The notes under the pieces: model-generated
Database searches by the model: none
Told to the model about the DNA's origin: nothing
What the model saw: only the letters and a program-made list of their open reading frames with translations
Shown: one piece after another, positions 28,461 through 37,140 of the stretch
Layout of the letters: every line of letters starts with the position of its first letter
Position numbering within the stretch: the stretch's first letter is position 1
Position numbers and translations under genes: made by a program
Assembly (NCBI GenBank): GCA_035939575.1
Contig: DASZFS010000507.1
Coordinates: 1 to 64,000, forward strand
DNA from: DATKHR01 sp035939575
GTDB taxonomy: Bacteria; Acidobacteriota; Vicinamibacteria; Vicinamibacterales; CAVVIG01
Direction: 5' to 3'
DNA length: 64,000 nucleotides

Positions 28461-29917
28461 CCACCCGCGGCCCCGGCTCCTCTCCCGACGCCGGCCTGGC
28501 ACGCGCCGAGGCGCGGGTCGAAGAGCGCAGCGCCGGGCTGAAGAAGGAGCTCGGTGTCCGCGACCTGGCCCTGACGCAGATCCTCTTCATCGTCGGGCTC
28601 ACCTGGATCGGCGTGGCCGGCAAGCTCGGGCCGTCGCACGTCGTGTTCTGGCTCCTCGCGCTCGTGCTGTTCTATCTCCCCTCGGCTGCCGTTGTCATTT
28701 ATCTCAATCGCTTGATGCCGCTCGAGGGCGGGCTCTACCAGTGGGCGAAGCTTGGCTTCAATCAGACCGTCGGCTTCATGCTCGCGTGGAACCTGTGGCT
28801 GTACGTGATCGTGTTCACGTCGGAGATCGGCCTGCAGTGCGCTACCTACCTCTCGTATGCCATCGGGCCGACCGCCGCGTGGATGACGGCGAGCAGCGCG
28901 TTCGTGGCGCTGGCGACCGCGGCCATCCTCTCGCTGATGGTCCTCACCTCGACGCTCGGCCTGTCGGTGGGCAAATGGGTGCACAACACCGGCGGCATCT
29001 TCATGATCACGGTCTTCGGCACGGTGGTGCTGCTGCCGGTCATCGGCCTGCTCACAGGAACGCTGCCCGCCTATCATCCGTTCCACAGCAGTGTCCCCGA
29101 GGTCTCGCTCCTCAACCTCAACATCCTTGGCAAGATGGGCTTCGGCGCCCTCGGCGGGTTCGAATACATGGCCATCCTCGCCGGCGAGACAAGGTCGCCC
29201 GCGCGGTCCGTCAGCCGCTCGGTGTTCATCGCCGCGCCGGTGATCGCGCTGATGTTCGTCCTGGGCACGAGCGCCGTTGTCGCCTACGTCCCCACGGAAG
29301 ACATCGACCTCATCGCGCCGGTGGCCCAGGTGCTGCGGGCGGGCTTCGGTCCGTTTGGCATCGCGGCGCCGCTCGTGACGGTCGCCATCCTGATGACCCT
29401 GGCGATGCGCATCGGACAGGCCAGCGTCGCCTTCACCGCGGTGACACGGCTGCCGATGGTCGCCGGGTGGGACCATATGCTGCCGTCGTGGTTCAGCAAG
29501 CTGCACGCGACCTACAAGACGCCGGTGAACTCGATCATGCTCGTTGGTGCGGCGTCGTTCGCGATCGCGTCATTGAGCCTGATCGGCGTCGGGCACGCCG
29601 AAGCGTTCCAGCTGCTCTTCAACACCAGCGGCATCTTCTATGCGCTGACCTACGTGGTGATGTTCGCACTCCCGCTGTTCGGGATGCGGGGCGTCGCGCC
29701 GCGCCCGCCGTGGTGGCTGCAGCTCGCGTCGTGGTCGGGACTGCTGATGACGCTTCTGTACATCGCGCTTTCGGTGTTCCCGATCATCAAAGTGGAGAGC
29801 GTGGCCACCTTCGCGCTCAAGATCGTGCTGCTCATCGGCGTGATGAACCTCGTGGGTATCGGCATTCTGGTCGCCGCCCGCCGGCGGCCCGCGGCGCTCG
29901 CGCCTTCTCGCGCCTGA
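28457..29917 (+). CDS. APC-family amino acid permease
   Basis: About 486 residues with twelve membrane segments. TTG at 28457 overlaps the peptidase stop as TTGA, and no later ATG/GTG precedes the first membrane segment, so an unusual TTG start is likely. APC features: LALTQILFIVGLTWIGVAGK, YQWAKLGFNQTVGFMLAWN and GFGALGGFEYMAILAGET in segment 6. It probably imports the substrate of the upstream enzymes (an amino acid, amide or small peptide). It closes a five-gene coupled operon. Its final codons are part of a 22-bp sequence repeated after the next gene. Confidence 0.88.
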   Translation: MTTRGPGSSPDAGLARAEARVEERSAGLKKELGVRDLALTQILFIVGLTWIGVAGKLGPSHVVFWLLALVLFYLPSAAVVIYLNRLMPLEGGLYQWAKLGFNQTVGFMLAWNLWLYVIVFTSEIGLQCATYLSYAIGPTAAWMTASSAFVALATAAILSLMVLTSTLGLSVGKWVHNTGGIFMITVFGTVVLLPVIGLLTGTLPAYHPFHSSVPEVSLLNLNILGKMGFGALGGFEYMAILAGETRSPARSVSRSVFIAAPVIALMFVLGTSAVVAYVPTEDIDLIAPVAQVLRAGFGPFGIAAPLVTVAILMTLAMRIGQASVAFTAVTRLPMVAGWDHMLPSWFSKLHATYKTPVNSIMLVGAASFAIASLSLIGVGHAEAFQLLFNTSGIFYALTYVVMFALPLFGMRGVAPRPPWWLQLASWSGLLMTLLYIALSVFPIIKVESVATFALKIVLLIGVMNLVGIGILVAARRRPAALAPSRA

Positions 29918-29922
29918 CGCGC
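29901..29922. repeat. 22-bp direct repeat, left copy
   Basis: Bases 29901-29922 recur exactly at 30565-30586. Both copies span the stop codon of the gene before them and encode the same last residues (PSRA then stop). They bracket the YdeI-like gene. Confidence 0.85.
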
Positions 29923-29936
29923 CATCTGAACAGAGC

Positions 29937-30581
29937 ATGGCGCCCATAATCCCAGACCCCAGGCGGATCAGGAGCTTTCGTACGGCGGCAGCCTTCGCGA
30001 CGTGGCTGAGCACGAACCACGACAAACAGCCGGAGCTCTGGCTGAAGATTCACAAGAAACAGAGTGGCCTGCCGACGGTGACCCACGCCGAGGCGCTCGA
30101 TGTCGCGCTCTGCTGGGGCTGGATTGACAGCACGCGCAAGTCCTTTGACGCACAGTCGTTCCTGCAGCGCTACAGCCCGCGCGGCGCCAGGAGTGTCTGG
30201 AGCCAGATCAATCGCGAATCCGTGGCACGGTTGACCGCAGAAGGGCGTATGACCGCACACGGTCAGCGGCAGGTGGACGCCGCGAAAGCCGATGGGCGGT
30301 GGGACGCCGCTTACGCCCCGATCCGCAGCGCGACGAGGACCACTGTCCCACCAGATCTGCGCGCCGCCATCAGCGCGAATCCGCGCGCGCGCAAGACATT
30401 CCTGACGCTCGGACGCCAGAATCTCTTCGCGCTGGCGTTTCGCACGAACATGGCGAAGACGGCGGCTGGCCGTGCGAAGAAGATCGCGGCGCTCGTCGAC
30501 ATGCTGGCTCGCGGCGACACCATCGTCCCCGAACGCCCGCGTCCCCGCGTGAAACGCCGCTCGACGCCTTCTCGCGCCTGA
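29937..30581 (+). CDS. YdeI/OmpD-associated family protein
   Basis: A cytoplasmic protein of 214 residues. YdeI-family landmarks are LWLKIHKKQSGLPTVTHAEA, ALCWGWIDSTRKSFDAQSF, LQRYSPRGARSVWSQIN and the C-terminal TFLTLGRQNLFALAFRTNMA with a basic tail. The biochemical role of the family is unclear, though it has been linked to resistance to membrane-active peptides. The gene lies between two copies of a 22-bp sequence that also encodes its own final residues, so it may have been inserted as a unit. No other member of an operon is obvious. Confidence 0.85.
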   Translation: MAPIIPDPRRIRSFRTAAAFATWLSTNHDKQPELWLKIHKKQSGLPTVTHAEALDVALCWGWIDSTRKSFDAQSFLQRYSPRGARSVWSQINRESVARLTAEGRMTAHGQRQVDAAKADGRWDAAYAPIRSATRTTVPPDLRAAISANPRARKTFLTLGRQNLFALAFRTNMAKTAAGRAKKIAALVDMLARGDTIVPERPRPRVKRRSTPSRA

Positions 30582-30586
30582 CGCGC
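30565..30586. repeat. 22-bp direct repeat, right copy
   Basis: Second copy of the sequence at 29901-29922. Similarity continues ~7 bases further (GCCATCTGA versus GCTATGTGA), giving ~29 bp with two mismatches. Confidence 0.85.
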
Positions 30587-30631
30587 TATGTGACTCTCGA
30601 CGCAGTATCAGCAGTATCATCGGGGGTCGCC

Positions 30632-31438
30632 ATGGTGATACGCAGCCGGCGCGTGAACCGCCTGTCGATGATCGTGCCGACCGTCGTCCTCGCGATAGCT
30701 GGCACCGCGCTCGCGCAGTTCGGGTTCGGCGGCTATCGCGATGCGTATCGACCCCTGCCCAACAGTCCGTACGACGGCCGGTTCACGTTCGTCCGCGTGC
30801 GCTACGACCCCGCGCCCGGCGGCTACTGGCCGGGCCGGCGCCCGTCCTGGATCCACGGCTATCCGCTCGCTGAGCAGAACCTGATGAAGATCATGAACGA
30901 GGTGACCTTCCTGGGCGCGCGCGAGGAGATCAACACGGTGACGCTGGACGACCCCGAGCTGTTCAAGTATCCGATCGCCTACATCATCGAGGTCGGCTGG
31001 TGGACCGTCACCGACCGCGAAGCCGCCGGGCTGCGTGCCTACCTGCAGAAGGGCGGATTTCTGTTTGTCGACGACTTCAAACCGCCCGGGTGGCGCGGTC
31101 TGTCCGGCGGTGGGTGGGAACCGTTCGCGGAGACGATGCGGCGCGTGCTGCCGGACGCGCAGTTTCTCGACATGGTGCCGGGCGATACGGTGTTCCATTC
31201 GTTCTTCGAGATCAACGACCTGGAGCACTTCCCGCAGGCCTACGTGTCGGGGGATCCCGTCTTCAAGGGGATCTTCGAGGACAACGATCGCCGCAAGCGG
31301 CTGATGGCGATCATCAATTACAACACCGACGTCTCACAATTCTGGGAGTGGTCCGGCCGTGGCTTTCGTCCGTTCGACCAGACGAACGAGGCGTACAAGC
31401 TCGGCGTGAACTACATGATGTACGGCCTCACGCACTGA
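30632..31438 (+). CDS. Secreted DUF4159 domain protein
   Basis: A protein of 268 residues. ATG at 30632 precedes a signal peptide (MVIRSRRVNRLSMIVPTVVLAIAGTALA). The mature protein is a single DUF4159 domain: FTFVRVRYDP, then EINTVTLDDPELFKYPIAYI, a GGFLFVDDFKPPGW strand-loop, and a conserved end FHSFFEINDLEHFPQ and RRKRLMAIINYNTDVSQFWEW. The fold resembles a glutamine-amidotransferase-like Rossmann domain. DUF4159 proteins usually accompany MoxR/DUF58/VWA gene sets, but none is in this window. The function is unknown. Confidence 0.85.
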   Translation: MVIRSRRVNRLSMIVPTVVLAIAGTALAQFGFGGYRDAYRPLPNSPYDGRFTFVRVRYDPAPGGYWPGRRPSWIHGYPLAEQNLMKIMNEVTFLGAREEINTVTLDDPELFKYPIAYIIEVGWWTVTDREAAGLRAYLQKGGFLFVDDFKPPGWRGLSGGGWEPFAETMRRVLPDAQFLDMVPGDTVFHSFFEINDLEHFPQAYVSGDPVFKGIFEDNDRRKRLMAIINYNTDVSQFWEWSGRGFRPFDQTNEAYKLGVNYMMYGLTH

Positions 31439-31440
31439 GA

Positions 31441-31524
31441 TGACTCGGGATGGGCTGGAGACTCGTGGTCGCGTGCAGTTGCCTACGCCTCGGAGCCCTC
31501 AGCCCGTTTATGAGATAGGTAGTG
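31441..31524. repeat. Intergenic dispersed repeat, copy A
   Basis: The gap between the DUF4159 gene and the convergent spermidine-synthase-like gene contains two segments that recur elsewhere. Bases 31451-31490 align to 41603-41643 with about 32 of 41 positions identical. Bases 31495-31514 match the opposite strand of 59717-59736 at 17 of 20, and TTTATGAGATAG at 31507-31518 recurs inverted at 40224-40235. Confidence 0.6.
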
Positions 31525-33714
31525 TCAATGCGTCCATCGGACGATGCTGAGCATGTTGGAGAAGTCGTCCGTCCAGACAGGAACCCCGCCCGGCGCGATG
31601 GCGTGCCAGCGCGAATCGGCAGCAAGACCCCGCAGGTCGGCCGCGCTCTTCGCGATCACCGCCCAGTTCGAGGCCGCTTTGCGTTCTGTTGGGATCCCCG
31701 GCATCACGTCGGTATCGAGCGTCGCAATCGCGACGAGGCCCGCGTCGCGCGCCAGCGCGCCGAGCACCGGTTCAAGATCCACATAACGGTTGGATACATG
31801 GAAGGCGATTACCGCATGGGCATCGACCTTGCTCGCGTACACGCGGAGCGCTTCGCGCGTCACGAGATGCACGGGGATCGCGTCGGACGCGAACGCGTCC
31901 AGAATCATCATGGTGTATCCGCCGTCGGGCGCCGACGCGAGCTTCAACCGCGCGTCGCCGAGCACGACGCGTACTGATGCGGGACTGTCGGCGAGATATG
32001 TGAAGTACCGGGTGTCGCGCGCGATGCGCTCGACGGCCGGATCGATCTCGTAGAATGTCCAGTCTTCGCCGGCCGCGCTGTATGCCGCGAGCGTGCCGAT
32101 GCCGAGGCCGATGACCGCGACGCGCCGCGTCCCGCCGGTGCCGTTCAGGGCCGCAAACACCTGGCCGATCGGTCCGCTCCGGTGGAAATACAGCGTCGGC
32201 TCGCGGCGGCGTGATGGATCGACGCTCTGCGCCCCGTGGACGATGCGCCCGTGCATGAAGCTGCGCCAGCGGCCTGTCGGATCGAAGGTCACGCGCCGCA
32301 CGCCAAAGAAGCTGCGGCTGCGCAGCGCCACGTCCTCCTGCGCCCTCATGAACGTCGTCCCCGCGACGACGAGCGCGGCCACCCCGAGCGCGAACCGCAC
32401 CGGTCGGTGGCGAAAGCCGTAGCAGATGACCATCGGAACCGCGAACACCAGGAATCGACCCGTGACGCCAACCGCCCCGCCGACCGCCAGCATGATCGCG
32501 AGCGAGCCGGCGCCAAGCGCAACAGGCAACGCAATGTCCCACGTCGAGGCGTTCGCCGGTGAAGGGCGCGAATCCAGCGGGCGGCGAGCGAGACAGGCGA
32601 GCACGACCGCGAGCGGATACTCGACCACTGTCTTGAAGATGACCGGCGCGACGAGCGCGTTGAAGAGACCGCCGAGCACGCCCCCCACCGACAGCCACAC
32701 GTAGAACTCGGTGACGTGATCGCTCGGCGGCCGGCTGCGCGAGAGCTCGCCGTGGCAGACCATGGCGGCCATGAAGAAGGCGCCCAGGTGCACGGTCACG
32801 AGCGCGGCGACCGGAAGGACACTGTCGAAGACTATGAGAACGACGAGCGGCAGCACGATCAGCGGGAAGAACCGCACCACGACGGCGTGCGGGATGGGAG
32901 GGCGGGTCGCAAACACGAGCACAAAGGAGAGAAGGTAGACCGCGAGCGGCAGGACCCAGAGCAGCGGTGCGGGAGCGATGTCGGTCGTGAGGAAGGTCGT
33001 GACGCCGAGAACCAGGCTTGACGGGATGAACGCGAGCGCCACCCACCAGGCCCGCTGTCGCAGCGTGATCCGCGCGGCATCGGCGCCGACCGCCCGCGCC
33101 GGCAGCGGCTCAGCCGCGCCGGCCGACCGCCGCGCGGTACAGACGAAACACAGCAGCGTGAGCCCCGCAAGGACCGCATATCCCACGGCCCAATACCGGC
33201 TTTGATCGCTGAGGCGGAGCGTCCGCTCGATGATCACCGGGTAGCCCAGCAATGCCAGAAAGCTTCCGGCGTTGCCCGCCGCATAGAGAAAGTACGGATC
33301 CGCCGCATCCGCATGATCGGTGTTCGCAAGCCACCGCTGGAGCATCGGACTGGTCGCGCCGACGAGGAAAAACGGGAGCCCGACCGTCGCCGCCAGGACG
33401 CGCAGCAGCCAGAACACCGGCGTGCCATCGACCGGCGGCGTCACCGCATCGCGCAGGGCTGTGGGTAACGTCGCCAACGCGAGCAACAGCAGCGCGATGT
33501 GCAGGATCGCGTGGCGTCGAAACCCGAGCAGACGTGGGCCGGCGTGTGCATACAGGTAGCCCGCGAGGAGCGCCGCCTGGAAGAACACCATGCACGTATT
33601 CCACACGGCCGGCGTGCCGCCTAGAACCGGCAGGACCATGCGGGCGACCATCGGCTCGACGACGAACAGAAGGGCCGAGCTCACGAACAGCGTGAGCGTG
33701 AAGAGAGTGAGCAT
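31525..33714 (-). CDS. Fused multi-pass membrane protein / spermidine-synthase-like protein
   Basis: From ATG 33714 the product has 729 residues; a GTG at 33759 would add 15 more. The N-terminal ~480 residues hold about twelve membrane segments (TLFVSSALLFVVEPMVARMV at the start is typical). The C-terminal ~230 residues form a spermidine-synthase-like Rossmann domain: VAVIGLGIGTLAAYSAAGED, FYEIDPAVERIA, VVLGDARLKLA and MMILDAFASDAIPVHL. Such fused proteins are common in acidobacteria. The DAFASD motif keeps the Asp of the aminopropyltransferase site, but whether it makes polyamines is unproven. It diverges from the TPR/DUF2914 gene. Confidence 0.85.
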   Translation of the reverse strand: MLTLFTLTLFVSSALLFVVEPMVARMVLPVLGGTPAVWNTCMVFFQAALLAGYLYAHAGPRLLGFRRHAILHIALLLLALATLPTALRDAVTPPVDGTPVFWLLRVLAATVGLPFFLVGATSPMLQRWLANTDHADAADPYFLYAAGNAGSFLALLGYPVIIERTLRLSDQSRYWAVGYAVLAGLTLLCFVCTARRSAGAAEPLPARAVGADAARITLRQRAWWVALAFIPSSLVLGVTTFLTTDIAPAPLLWVLPLAVYLLSFVLVFATRPPIPHAVVVRFFPLIVLPLVVLIVFDSVLPVAALVTVHLGAFFMAAMVCHGELSRSRPPSDHVTEFYVWLSVGGVLGGLFNALVAPVIFKTVVEYPLAVVLACLARRPLDSRPSPANASTWDIALPVALGAGSLAIMLAVGGAVGVTGRFLVFAVPMVICYGFRHRPVRFALGVAALVVAGTTFMRAQEDVALRSRSFFGVRRVTFDPTGRWRSFMHGRIVHGAQSVDPSRRREPTLYFHRSGPIGQVFAALNGTGGTRRVAVIGLGIGTLAAYSAAGEDWTFYEIDPAVERIARDTRYFTYLADSPASVRVVLGDARLKLASAPDGGYTMMILDAFASDAIPVHLVTREALRVYASKVDAHAVIAFHVSNRYVDLEPVLGALARDAGLVAIATLDTDVMPGIPTERKAASNWAVIAKSAADLRGLAADSRWHAIAPGGVPVWTDDFSNMLSIVRWTH

Positions 33715-33926
33715 CAGGTGTGTCGGGGCCCTGTGACAGGTGTCGACGAGGAGCAACACCCGTGCCTCACCGACCCACCGAAAATTCGTTGTGGACGGAA
33801 GCCGCAGATTTCAGATTTCAGGCGAGACTTACAGTTTCGACGATCCAATCGACCATGCATCACAAAACCGTGGTCTACAATGAGGTCGTCGTCGGTGTCG
33901 GATTGCGCCGTGGCGCCAGAGAGGCG

Positions 33927-35069
33927 ATGTCGGATCTACCGGACGTTCGAAACAAGCTCATGGAGGCGGAACGCGCCGCGACCGCCGGTGACCTCGCGTC
34001 TGCCGATGAGCTGCTGAAAAGCGCCGCACGCATTCAGGAAGCCGAGCTGGGTCCGCTCCATCCGGATCTCGCCAACACACTCAACAACCTCGCCGTCGTC
34101 GCCGAGAGAACAGGACGGCCAGGCGATGCCGAGACGTTTTATCGCCGGGCGGTGGCCATTGTGTCTGCGTCGCTGCCGCCCGACGATCCGGCGGTTGCGG
34201 CGAGCCGGCAGAACCTCGAGGATTTCTGCCGCGCTCGAGGCCTGCCGATCGCCGGAACCGCCGTGATCCCGCCTGGCGATACCGCAGCGACTCCGCCGAT
34301 CACTCCCGATACCGCAGCGACCCCGCCGATCACTCCCGATGCTGCAGCGACTCCACCGATCACTCCCGATGCTGCAGCGACTCCGCCTGGCGCATCGCGC
34401 TCGCTCACCGCAGTCGCGGTCGGTGTGGTCATCCTCGCGACCGCCGCGCTCCTCGTGACGCGACCGTGGTCGCCGACGTCGCCGGCGCCGACGGCGACGC
34501 ACCCGGGGGCAGGGGCCCCGGGAGTGAACCCGGGGGCAGGGGCCCCGGGAGTGAACAAGACGCGCGAATCGGCCCCCGCTCAGCCCACTGCGCCCGTTCC
34601 GATCGAACCGGCGCGTCCGCTCGAGGAGGCGCGACCGATCGAACCGGCACCGCCAATCGAACCGGCACCCCCGATCGAACCGGCGCCCTCAATCAAGCGG
34701 ACGCCGCCACTGGAACCAGCCCGGCCGCCGGGGGCCGGTGGCGAGGTCTCCCTCGCAAGCGTCCAGCTATGTAAGACCTTGTCCACGAACAGTGGCACGT
34801 GGCGATGCAGTCCGGCAGGCGACCCGGTGGCGCCGGGGGCGCTCGTCCTCTACACGCGGGTCAGGTCCCCGCGCAATGCTGCGGTCGTGCATCGGTGGTA
34901 TCACGGAGACACGCTGCGCCAATCCGTGGAGCTGGCGATCCGCGCCAGCGCGACGGAGGGCTATCGCACCTACAGCCGGCAGACCGTGGACGCTGGCGGA
35001 GATTGGCGAGTGGAAGTCAGGAGCCTGGCCGGCGCCTTGCTGCACGAGCAGCGCTTCGCGGTTCGGTGA
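33927..35069 (+). CDS. TPR protein with repeat-rich linker and C-terminal DUF2914 domain
   Basis: A protein of 380 residues from ATG 33927 (MSDLPDVRNKL); an ATG at 33855 is an alternative. Residues 1-~105 contain two TPR-type helix pairs (LLKSAARIQEAELGPLHPDL, LNNLAVVAERTGRPGDAETF). Then follow ITPDAAATPP repeats, one membrane segment near 165-180 (LTAVAVGVVILATAALLV), two PGAGAPGVN units, and PIEPA repeats. The last ~100 residues are a DUF2914 domain (VQLCKTL, RWYHGDTLRQSVELAI, GGDWRVEVRS). It is a single-pass membrane protein with the DUF2914 domain probably outside. The linker is built from tandem DNA repeats. Confidence 0.75.
   Translation: MSDLPDVRNKLMEAERAATAGDLASADELLKSAARIQEAELGPLHPDLANTLNNLAVVAERTGRPGDAETFYRRAVAIVSASLPPDDPAVAASRQNLEDFCRARGLPIAGTAVIPPGDTAATPPITPDTAATPPITPDAAATPPITPDAAATPPGASRSLTAVAVGVVILATAALLVTRPWSPTSPAPTATHPGAGAPGVNPGAGAPGVNKTRESAPAQPTAPVPIEPARPLEEARPIEPAPPIEPAPPIEPAPSIKRTPPLEPARPPGAGGEVSLASVQLCKTLSTNSGTWRCSPAGDPVAPGALVLYTRVRSPRNAAVVHRWYHGDTLRQSVELAIRASATEGYRTYSRQTVDAGGDWRVEVRSLAGALLHEQRFAVR
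34278..34380. repeat. 30-bp tandem repeat in coding sequence
   Basis: Three full 30-bp units and a partial fourth, starting at 34278, 34308, 34338 and 34368, encode D(T/A)AATPPITP in the linker of the TPR/DUF2914 protein. Differences between units are mostly silent or conservative. Confidence 0.9.
34502..34555. repeat. 27-bp palindrome-rich tandem repeat in coding sequence
   Basis: Two identical units (34502-34528 and 34529-34555) encode PGAGAPGVN twice. The unit is GC-palindromic (CCCGGGGGCAGGGGCCCCGG) and is the reverse complement of the intergenic element at 45403-45426 with one substitution and one single-base gap. Confidence 0.85.
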
Positions 35070-35179
35070 GGCTCGGTGAGAGCGGGCAGGCCGCGCCGCC
35101 GATCTTCGGGACGAATCGTTATGTCGACGGATCCCTGGCCTGCGTGAGTGCGAATCTCCAGAAGACCGGCCACCAAGCG

Positions 35180-35331
35180 TGCCTGCCGACACGCTGTAGG
35201 CAAACCCCAGTGGGCCGAGCGTTTTCCCGGCCAACCCGATCCAGAAACAACACAACCGCGATCCCCCACACGCCGTTGTAGATCGCCGCTGCATAGAACC
35301 AGCCGCGATAGATCCGGAATTCGTCGTTCAT
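35180..35331 (-). pseudogene. Decayed small membrane protein gene
   Basis: From ATG 35331 one frame reads MNDEFRIYRGWFYAAAIYN followed by GVWGIAVVLF, a typical N-terminus of small acidobacterial integral membrane proteins. A second frame then continues WIGLAGKTLGPLGFAYSVSA, which looks like the family's C-terminal segment (GL.GK.LGP.GF). The central ~60 residues are missing and the two parts are in different frames, so an internal deletion with frameshift is the simplest reading. It directly abuts the DUF4166 remnant. Confidence 0.5.
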
Positions 35332-35339
35332 GCGCGGGC

Positions 35340-35628
35340 CCGCCGCGAGGACTCACAACGGCCGGAAGCACGATGCCCGCAACACTGAACGACGACTGGC
35401 GGTAGAGAAGCGTGCCATCCTCCACCGCGAAGACGACCCGATTCGACGCACCCATTCCACGTCGGCGCCAATGGCCGTCACTTCGAGTCGCACATGCTGG
35501 CCGCGGCCCGCGAGGGGCGCCAGGTGGGCGCGCTGCACGTGGGCGTGCAGCGAGGCGAACGCTTCTCCGAGGATCAGTTGGTAGGGAGAGGAAGCCACCG
35601 GGTCCGGAAGTGCGGACGCCGCCATGCA
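35340..35628 (-). pseudogene. Decayed DUF4166 gene
   Basis: From ATG 35628 the frame reads PYQLILGEAFASLHAHVQRA, the DUF4166 opening (compare YQRVLGSDFNRLHPQIQRR in the intact gene at 1113), to about ADVEWVRRI. The continuation lies in another frame: VVFAVEDGTLLYRQSSF and then VAGIVLPAVVSPR, matching the later core strand and GI.LP..L.P. The segment expected between them and the C-terminal end are absent. Frameshift plus deletions make this a pseudogene, probably once co-transcribed with the membrane protein remnant downstream. Confidence 0.5.
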
Positions 35629-35724
35629 CGGCCTAGTGTAGGGCCAACTGCGTTCCCGCAACCAACCACCCTGAAATCCAAACGCCGACGCCCGCCGTAG
35701 AGCCTACGAAGTAAGGAGGACCGT

Positions 35725-37125
35725 GTGAAAAAAGCAGTTGCCCTGGTGGTGGTAGCGGGGGGTTTGGTCGGTTGGCCAATGATGTCCGGTCACGCGTCGA
35801 GCCATCGCGAGGCGCCGCTGATCAGCATGGATCCGATGGCCGACAATACCGACCTGTACGCGTTCCGCAGTCCGGATCGACCTGACACCGTGACGATCAT
35901 CGCGAACTACATCCCGCTCGAATCTCCTGCGGGAGGGCCGAACTTTCCGGCCTTCGACGATTCGGTCCTGTACGAGATCCACATCGACAACGATGGCGAC
36001 TCGCGGGAGGATCTCACGTACCAGTTCCGGTTCAAGACCGAGACCCGCAACCCCGACACGTTTCTCTACAACACTGGTCCGATCGCATCGCTCGACGATC
36101 CCAACTGGAACCGGCCGCAGACCTACAGCGTCCGGCTGGTCCGCCACGAGCGCGGGCACGAGCACTCGGAATCCGGCGATCTGCTTGGCACAGGCCTGAC
36201 GACGCCACCGGACAACATCGGGCCGCGCTCGACTCCCAACTACGACGCGCTGGCGGCCTCGGCCGTGCACACCCTTGCAGGCGGCGTCCGGGTGTTTGCG
36301 GGCCAGCGCGACGATCCCTTCTTCGTCGACCTCGGCTCCATCTTCGATCTGGCGGGTCTGCGCCCGTTCAACCCGTTGCATCTCATCCCGTTGCCGGCCG
36401 AACCGGGTCGCGATGCGGTCGCGCGATACAACACCCACTCGATCGCGCTGCAGGTGCCGATTCGCCAGCTCGTCAGCGGCCAGCAGACCACCATCGGCGT
36501 CTACGCGAGCGCGAGCCGCCGCGCCGTGCGCGTCCTGCGCAGGGACGGATCGCGCGACGACTTCGGCGAATACGTCCAGGTATCGAGGCTCGGCGAGCCG
36601 CTGATCAACGAAGCGGTGATTCCGCTCGGACAGAAGGACGAGTGGAACCGATCGGACCCCGAGGACGACGCGCGCTTCGAGGGCTTCTACACGTCGCCGG
36701 AGGTCTCGCGCCTCGAGAATCTGCTGTACGGCAGCGCGCTCGCGCCGATCGCGGAATCGAACCGCACGGATCTCGTCGCGATCCTGCTCACCGGCGTCCC
36801 GGGGTTGAACTTCACCGGATCCCGAAGAGCCGACCTCCTGAGGCTGAACACGAGCATCGCGCCGGCATCGTCCCCCAACCGCCTCGGCGTGCTCGCGGGT
36901 GATCTCGCGGGCTTCCCCAATGGGCGCCGGCTCGGTGACGACGTTATCGATATCGAGCTGCGAGCGTTTGCGCAGGGCTACGGACCGTTCCTGAACGGCC
37001 TGCTCGGCCTTCCCAACAAGAGCCCGAACAACCTGCTCGGCGACGGCGTCGACGCCAACGATGTGCCGTTCCTGACGACGTTCCCGTACGTGGGAACGCC
37101 GCATCAGGGCTATCAGGTCCCATAG
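35725..37125 (+). CDS. Secreted DUF4331 domain protein
   Basis: A protein of 466 residues; GTG at 35725 is preceded by AAGGAGG. A signal peptide (KKAVALVVVAGGLVGWPMMSG) is followed at once by the diagnostic ASSHREAPLISMDPMADNTD, then LYAFRSPDRPDTVTIIANYI and YEIHIDNDGDSREDLTYQFR. DUF4331 proteins are exported and probably bind or modify a surface ligand; no enzyme activity is established. The TPR gene follows after 15 bp, and this DUF4331-TPR pairing recurs in acidobacteria. Expression of the pair from a promoter in the 35.6-35.7 kb gap is likely, but no clear box is visible. Confidence 0.9.
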   Translation: MKKAVALVVVAGGLVGWPMMSGHASSHREAPLISMDPMADNTDLYAFRSPDRPDTVTIIANYIPLESPAGGPNFPAFDDSVLYEIHIDNDGDSREDLTYQFRFKTETRNPDTFLYNTGPIASLDDPNWNRPQTYSVRLVRHERGHEHSESGDLLGTGLTTPPDNIGPRSTPNYDALAASAVHTLAGGVRVFAGQRDDPFFVDLGSIFDLAGLRPFNPLHLIPLPAEPGRDAVARYNTHSIALQVPIRQLVSGQQTTIGVYASASRRAVRVLRRDGSRDDFGEYVQVSRLGEPLINEAVIPLGQKDEWNRSDPEDDARFEGFYTSPEVSRLENLLYGSALAPIAESNRTDLVAILLTGVPGLNFTGSRRADLLRLNTSIAPASSPNRLGVLAGDLAGFPNGRRLGDDVIDIELRAFAQGYGPFLNGLLGLPNKSPNNLLGDGVDANDVPFLTTFPYVGTPHQGYQVP

Positions 37126-37140
37126 CCGCGGAGCGCACCA

